A stretch of DNA of 64,000 nucleotides from positions 37,022,943-37,086,942 of the forward strand of contig OX388347.1 in assembly GCA_947579665.1 (NCBI GenBank), read 5' to 3'. The translations under genes and the position numbers were made by a program. Positions within the stretch are counted from its first letter, which is position 1. Every line of letters starts with the position of its first letter. This DNA is from Sympetrum striolatum. Taxonomy: Eukaryota; Arthropoda; Insecta; Odonata; Libellulidae. Under the pieces are notes generated by a model that was given only the letters and a program-made list of their open reading frames with translations, had not been told where the DNA came from and made no database searches. This document shows, in pieces, positions 59,176-64,000 of this stretch.

Positions 59176-61496
59176 AAATCAAACCCATTCTATGACGAGT
59201 GTCGGGAGTATGAATCCATGAGGGAGAAGGAGATCCTAGTTCACGCCGAAGAAAGAGGGAGGAGGAATGTCAAGTCATCAGTGGTTACTGTGAGTAAAGA
59301 GATATTGAGCCACGTGGGCGGTTTCGTTGGACAGAGGTGACTCAGGCATCCTTCCGCTCTCTCTGAAGGATAATGTGTCGTCCCAAATTGACGAAATTTG
59401 GAGGACGAGTGCACCGCCAAAGTTTTGCAGCCAATCCCATTTAAAGTGCAGCCAGTAGGGTCAAGGAGCGAAAGGGATACGAATGTCATTAGGGGGAGTT
59501 GGGGACATTATGTCATAACAACGTTGCCGTTGGATAGAGGAAACTCAGGCATTGCCCCACCCTCGCCGAAGAATGCGTTCACTCCCGTACTGTTAGCAAA
59601 TCTCACGGACAACATGCAAGTGTGGAGGCGAGGAAGACTGATAGCTGTCGACTATATCTATGAAGAGAATATCACCCATTCCATAATCGTAATAGAAGGA
59701 AAGGAACAGGAAATGTGGCTTGAGTCGACTGAAAAAGGTGATCTGTCCTTCTTGTTTGAGTATACGAACGTACCGGGAGAGGCGAGATCACCCCTTGAGG
59801 AGTTAATTGTGGAATCGACATCTGTCTTCGCCGATGCAGATTTGCCTTTAGGAAACACGGATTGGGTGAAGCATGAAATTAACATTGGAGGAGCAGATCC
59901 AATTAAGAAACGACCCTACCGCGTGCCTCATTCACTGAGCCCAATCTTAGACGAAGCCATTTCAGGTATGCTCAATGAAGGATTCATTACACCATCCACT
60001 AGCCCTTGGTCGGCGCCGATAATCTTCGTAAAGAAGAAGTCGCAGGAAGGAGACCCTCCGAGTTACAGGCCCTGCATCGGTTATCGTGCGCTAAATAGTG
60101 TCACCAAAAAGGAAGTATATCCCTTTGGTGACAACTTGTTGACGAAACCGGTCGTTTGAAATAAAATTGTGGAAGTTACTAAGTGTTTGATTACGATAAA
60201 GTATATCCCATTCCCAGTATGGACGAAACTTTCGACCAATTGGGAGGTGCTCGCTATTTCTCTTCTGTCGATCTATGTAGCGGCTATTGGCAGGTGGAAA
60301 TGGAAGACTACAGTGGAGAATATACAGCATTTAGTAAACCAGCAGGCCATTACGAATGCAACTGAATGAGTTTTGGGCTAGCCAATGCCCCGTCAACCTT
60401 CAGGCAGCTGATGAACAAGGTGCTGAACGGGTTAATTAATAATGGATGCGACTGCTATTTGGACGACATTCTAATTTACAGCCAAATGTAGGAAGAACAA
60501 ATTTCGACCCTTAAAGATGTCTTCAATAGGTTGAGAGCTTCGAATTTAAAACAAACTGCAAAAATGCAAATTCTTCCAATCAAAAGTGAAATGTTTAGGC
60601 CATCAAATCTCTGCAGATGGTATTCAACCCGATGAAGAAAAGATCAGAGCGGTAACTAATTTTCCTGTGCCTCAAAATATTCGAAGTCTGCAGTCATTTT
60701 TAGGACTTATTGGATACTACCGGAAGTTCATCCAGAAATTCAGCAGAATTGTGGCTCCACTCTCAAAATTGACCAGCAAAAAGGAGGAATTCCGATGGAT
60801 GCCCATGGCTCAGAAAGCCTTTGATACCTTGCGACACTGTCTCACATCGCTCCCTGTCTTAAGGTTTCTGGACTTCTCAAAGCCCTTCATCCTCATGACG
60901 GATGCCTCATCGTGCGCACTTGGAGGTATTCTTTTACAAGAAAACAAAGATGGAGAGCACCCAGTCACATTTGCTACTAGACATCTCCAACCACTGGAAA
61001 AGTCCTACCCGGCAACAGAGCTAGAATGCCTGGCAGTAGTGGCAATGGTGAAAAAGTTCCGCATCTATCTCCTTGGAAATCACTTCCTACTAAATACCGA
61101 TCATAAGCCCCTCCATTGGCTATTAACTATAAAGGAGCCAAAGCCTAGGATAGCCCGCTGGATCATGGAGTTAACTGAATACTCTTTTGACATTAAGTAC
61201 TGTCCTGGCAAGAAGATCCTGCATTCGGATGCTCTATCGTGTGCTCCTCAATTAATTAATCCCTCCCCCATAACGGATATTTTCCCAGAAGATAATTTAG
61301 ATCCCCCCACGCTTACCCCAGACAGAACGCGGGAACAGGCGAGGCCCCTACTAGATAGGCATCCTCTAAGAGCAGCGCCACGTCCACCAGATAACATTCC
61401 TGCATTGCCGGTCCCAGCCCCTCCAGAAGCGACTACAACAAAGCGGCACCAGTATAACCTGAGAACACTACCAGGAAGGAGGCTGAATTAAACAGC
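59176..61496 (+). pseudogene. Gypsy-type polyprotein: linker, RT and RNase H, integrase absent
   Basis: Resumes the element interrupted at 57488. 59398-60159: linker (VLLANLTDNMQVWRRGRLIA) and RT start (KRPYRVPHSLSPILDEAISG, TPSTSPWSAPIIFVKKK, YRALNSVT). A frameshift near 60160 leads to 60183-60580 with PIPSMDETFDQLGGARYFSS, GYWQVEM, a TGA at 60366, FGLANAPSTFRQLMN and catalytic YLDD (60456-60467), then another stop and frameshift. 60586-61491 is open: CLGHQISADGIQP, FLGLIGYYRKFI, RNase H (LMTDASSCALGG, TELECLAV, NTDHKPLHWL, HSDALS). It passes directly into a Pro-rich tail and YNLR, the usual polyprotein terminus. The whole integrase is missing without a stop. It cannot integrate by itself. 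Confidence 0.9.
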
Positions 61497-61764
61497 AGGT
61501 TGCCACCGTGTACCCACCCTTGCTCTCCTGGGAGCTGCCACCAGAGTACTACTGAAAAGAGACAACACCCACCACCAACGGGGACGGGATTCCAGCAACC
61601 GCTCTTCTGGGTGCCGGATTCGTCGCAGCCATGCTGATATCTGCTAGGAGGAGATACCTGGAGATTTCCACAAGGGACCTTGAAGCAGCGACCACAGTAC
61701 CAGCAGTCAACATGTTTAGTGTTGTGTAGCCAGGGACTATAACAACGAACATTCTTATTCCTAA
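61497..61764. other. Untranslated 3' region of the Gypsy-type element
   Basis: Relatively GC-rich sequence between the polyprotein stop and the putative polypurine tract. I could not recognise an envelope gene or any other domain. Confidence 0.45.
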
Positions 61765-61772
61765 GGAGGAGC
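61765..61772 (+). other. Putative polypurine tract
   Basis: AAGGAGGAG-type purine run immediately before CAGTTGTGTCAGG. Position, about 270 bp after the polyprotein stop, and composition fit the plus-strand primer of an LTR element. The following TGTGTCAGGTGCATGACATA would then be the 3' LTR start. No second LTR copy was found in the window to prove it. Confidence 0.4.
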
Positions 61773-61951
61773 AGTTGTGTCAGGTGCATGACATATAGAG
61801 TTTGTGTGAATCATTTTTAAGTTAGTGTTTAGTGTTAATGTGCAGTGACACTCTTTTTAGGATATAGTAATCAGTGAAAAGTGACACTCTTGTGGTAGGT
61901 TAGTTGATTTTTTTGTTGCTTTTGCGTTTATATATTTTTTTTTCTTTGTGT
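61773..61951 (+). repeat. Putative remnant of 3' LTR
   Basis: Follows the polypurine tract and contains two AGTGACACTCTT motifs (near 61843 and 61879) as an internal direct repeat. The right end is not definable, and it is taken over at about 61952 by the 3' end of the I-type element. Weakly supported without a matching 5' LTR. Confidence 0.3.
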
Positions 61952-61975
61952 TAGTAGTAGTAGTATAGGTTATAA

Positions 61976-62006
61976 GGTGCCTCGACAGCAAAGGTCATGT
62001 TGCACC
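61976..62006 (-). promoter_or_regulatory. 3'-UTR hairpin of I-type element, copy 2
   Basis: Plus-strand stems GGTGC (61976-61980) with GCACC (62002-62006), and inner GAC with GTC. Compared with the hairpin at 48794-48822, a C:G pair has become T:A in the outer stem and an A:T pair has become G:C in the inner one, so pairing is conserved. It is followed, as in copy 1, by a CTA repeat. Confidence 0.55.
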
Positions 62007-62122
62007 GTATACAGAGGAGATATATGTATCATAATATTATTTAATTTTTAACACAAGTTGAAATTTTAAAATCCGATTCAAATTTATCTTTAATACTTAT
62101 ATTTTAAAACTATTTTATATTT

Positions 62123-64000
62123 TTAAATCTGTTTAATTAATTTTACTTCACTTAAGAATTTAAGGACAGAGTCTAATTTGTCCACATCATCCCCCAGAAT
62201 TTCCTTGAGATGACCTTGGAAATACCTATTTCTGATGCACTGATATTTAGTACATTCAGTCAGGAGGTGTCTTATAGTTAGGCGAGATTGACAATGGTCA
62301 CAATATGGAGGATTCTTCTCTTGCGTGAAGAGATACGAGTGCGTTAGTGCACAATGCCCTATCCTCAAGCGTGTGATCACTACTTCCTCCCGCCTACTTC
62401 TCCTGATAGAGGAAGACCAAGGGGCTGGGACGGACTTGATCTCGCGCAATTTATTATTTTCGATGGTCAGCCATGAGTCCTGCCATAATTTTAAAATGAT
62501 TTTACGAAACATATTTCGGATGTCGAGTGTTGCCATGAGTGGAGTATCTACATTAGCTTTTCCAAGTGCTTCTTTGGCTGCAGAGTCGGCAAGTTCATTC
62601 CCTCTGATTCCAACATGTCCAGGGACCCAGATAAAGTAAATTTTATTTCCTCTTGCCTCTAAACGGGCAAGCGAAGCATGAATCTCCTGGACGAGAGGAT
62701 GGAAGGAGTCGAGAGTGGAAATGGATTGCAATGCACTCATAGAGTCACTACAGATCATGAACTGGGTATCGCTGGACTTAATGTTAGCTAACGCAAGCTT
62801 GATTGCATATAGCTCTGCTGTATAAATACTACTTTCTGAGGGCAACTTTGCCATGGAGATAACGTCTTGGGAGGATACTACTGCACAGGCACAGGCTGTT
62901 TCTGATTTTGAACCATCCGTGAAAAGGAGAGTGGCTCCTGGGTGCTTGTTGAGGATGTCCATGAATCTGTGCATGTATTCTCTTGGATGAGTGTCTAACT
63001 TCTTATATAAATTTAATTCCAAACAGATTTTTGGTTGTGGTATCTGCCATGGTGGGATTTTGTTATATCTAATGCTATGCACTTCGGGAAGCTGTATTCC
63101 TGCGTCTTCAATAAAAACCTTAAAACGGATTCCTAAGGGCTTAGTTGCCCTAGGCCTTCTATAAAATAAATCAATAAACCTGGGTTTAAAAACATGATTA
63201 AAACATGGGTGCTCCCTTTGAGAAAGAATCTTGCTGGTGTAGTTTAGCATTAAGATTTTTCTCCGTGTCTCAAGAGGTGGCTCTCCAGTATCACAATAAA
63301 TACTCTGAATTGGACTGGTTCTGAAGGCTCCAGTTGCCAACCTTAGACCAGAATTGTGTATGGTCTCCAATGGGCGAAGGTAACTCTTTCGCGTCGAGGA
63401 GTATATTATGGAACCATAGTCTAGTTTTGACCGCAACAATGCCCTGTATACAAGAAGCATTGACTTACGGTCTGCACCCCATGACGAGTTGCATAAGTAT
63501 CTTAAAATATTTAAAACTTTAAAGCACCTGTCTTTTAAAATTTGGATATGTGTTCTCCAGTTCCATCTTCTGTCCAGTGTCATTCCCAGGAAATGTATGG
63601 AGTCCACTGATGGAAGAGGGACATCCCCAAGGTTAAGGTTGGGCTGGGGGAATAGGCCACGGCGTCGAAAAAAGTGCATACACCTGGTCTTCTCTTCTGA
63701 AAAAAGAAAACCAGTTTCAAGAGACCATTGATGGAGCCTGTTAAGGGTGATTTGTAGCTGCCTTTCTGCCGTATTCATTTTTGATGACCTGCAGAAAACA
63801 CCAAGATCATCGACGAAAAGTGTTGCTATGGTTGGTGATTTTATGTTGTTAACAACGTCATTAATAGCTATGGCAAATAGAGTTACTCCCAACACTGACC
63901 CTTGTGGGATACCATTTTCTTGAGTGAACCATTGGGATAGACAGTTTCCCGCTCGAACTCTGAATCTCCGGTCAGTTAAAAAATTTTTGATAAATATAAG
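62123..64000 (-). CDS. I-type ORF2: RT and RNase H part, open to the window edge
   Basis: 626 codons with no stop from the right edge to 62123. It reads FLTDRRFRVRAG, QENGIPQGSVLGVTLF, then the catalytic motif as FVDD (Phe in place of the usual Tyr), followed by thumb motifs (FLGMTLDRRWNWRTHI), the linker, RNase H (LLFTDGSKSETACACAVV, IYTAELYAIKLA, DSMSALQSI, GNELADSAAK) and a C-terminal cysteine motif (YCDHCQSRLTIRHLLTEC). It ends LIKQI. The upstream RT fingers and endonuclease are outside the window. The open frame suggests this copy is younger than the one at 49058. FVDD is tolerated in some RTs, but its effect here is unknown. Confidence 0.9.
   Translation of the reverse strand, partial: LIFIKNFLTDRRFRVRAGNCLSQWFTQENGIPQGSVLGVTLFAIAINDVVNNIKSPTIATLFVDDLGVFCRSSKMNTAERQLQITLNRLHQWSLETGFLFSEEKTRCMHFFRRRGLFPQPNLNLGDVPLPSVDSIHFLGMTLDRRWNWRTHIQILKDRCFKVLNILRYLCNSSWGADRKSMLLVYRALLRSKLDYGSIIYSSTRKSYLRPLETIHNSGLRLATGAFRTSPIQSIYCDTGEPPLETRRKILMLNYTSKILSQREHPCFNHVFKPRFIDLFYRRPRATKPLGIRFKVFIEDAGIQLPEVHSIRYNKIPPWQIPQPKICLELNLYKKLDTHPREYMHRFMDILNKHPGATLLFTDGSKSETACACAVVSSQDVISMAKLPSESSIYTAELYAIKLALANIKSSDTQFMICSDSMSALQSISTLDSFHPLVQEIHASLARLEARGNKIYFIWVPGHVGIRGNELADSAAKEALGKANVDTPLMATLDIRNMFRKIILKLWQDSWLTIENNKLREIKSVPAPWSSSIRRSRREEVVITRLRIGHCALTHSYLFTQEKNPPYCDHCQSRLTIRHLLTECTKYQCIRNRYFQGHLKEILGDDVDKLDSVLKFLSEVKLIKQI

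Larger units (their letters stand above)
61952..64000 (-). mobile_element. I-type non-LTR retrotransposon with RNase H, runs off right edge
   Basis: Minus-strand element related to the copy at 48772-52970: same RT-RNase H layout and many shared stretches, such as GSVLGVTLFAIAIND and NWRTHI. At its 3' end are the CTA repeat (61952-61964) and the hairpin at 61976-62006, about 115 bp after the ORF2 stop. The 5' portion lies beyond the window. Confidence 0.85.

Noticed and set aside
59190..59330. Reading with FYDECREYESMREKEILVHA that resembles the tail of a gag-like zinc-knuckle protein
   Set aside because: Only one short stretch, adjacent to a retroelement tail, with no CCHC motif; the assignment could not be supported and it is treated as part of the Gypsy-type linker region.

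Overview
This window looks like AT-rich nuclear DNA of an arthropod, probably an insect. That is inferred from the element types (non-LTR retrotransposons with and without RNase H, a Gypsy-type LTR element, pogo-type and Mutator-like transposases); the species cannot be told. I see no convincing host gene. The window has two halves: a tandem satellite array with two clean insertions (1-35146), and an AT-rich region full of broken, nested transposable elements (35147-64000).

Satellite half. About 31 kb is one family of ~92-bp monomers, running off the left edge. Each monomer has a purine-rich half and a pyrimidine-rich half, with short A/T tracts spaced about one helical turn apart. Monomers are organised into higher-order blocks: a 4616-bp block (1-4616, repeated from 4617), a 2158-bp block (16781-18938, repeated from 18939), and blocks of 3129, 3220 and 2761 bp from 21485. 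Most block lengths are whole multiples of ~92. The 2158-bp block fits 24 monomers less one 50-bp deletion that both copies carry. Many open frames on both strands here (up to ~190 codons) are by-products of the repeat, not genes. Two insertions interrupt the array. One is an apparently intact non-LTR retrotransposon on the minus strand (6301-9997, 974-codon EN-RT ORF), for which the neighbouring block copy preserves the empty site. The other is a 316-bp insertion made of two head-to-head tRNA-derived SINE-like units (12519-12834).

Element-rich half. The array stops at the 3' end of a truncated non-LTR element (35147-36243). Next come AT-rich DNA, a decayed RTE-like element lacking its YADD region (38860-40825), and ~8 kb of AT-rich DNA holding a diverged tandem repeat, a ~90-bp triplicate and a ~158-bp fold-back sequence. 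From 48.8 kb there is an I-type element with RNase H (minus strand) whose ORF2 is open except for one TGA and a 5' frameshift. It is followed by a Mutator-like transposase remnant interrupted by an ORF1-only retroelement fragment, a pogo/Tigger-type transposase pseudogene, and a Gypsy-type element that lacks integrase and carries an insertion of the same non-LTR lineage as the one in the satellite. At the right edge is a second I-type element with an open ORF2.

The elements do not cooperate as a system; the order records repeated insertion. The best leads are the phased satellite architecture, the dated insertion with an open frame, the inverted SINE pair, and a hairpin with compensatory changes downstream of both I-type elements.
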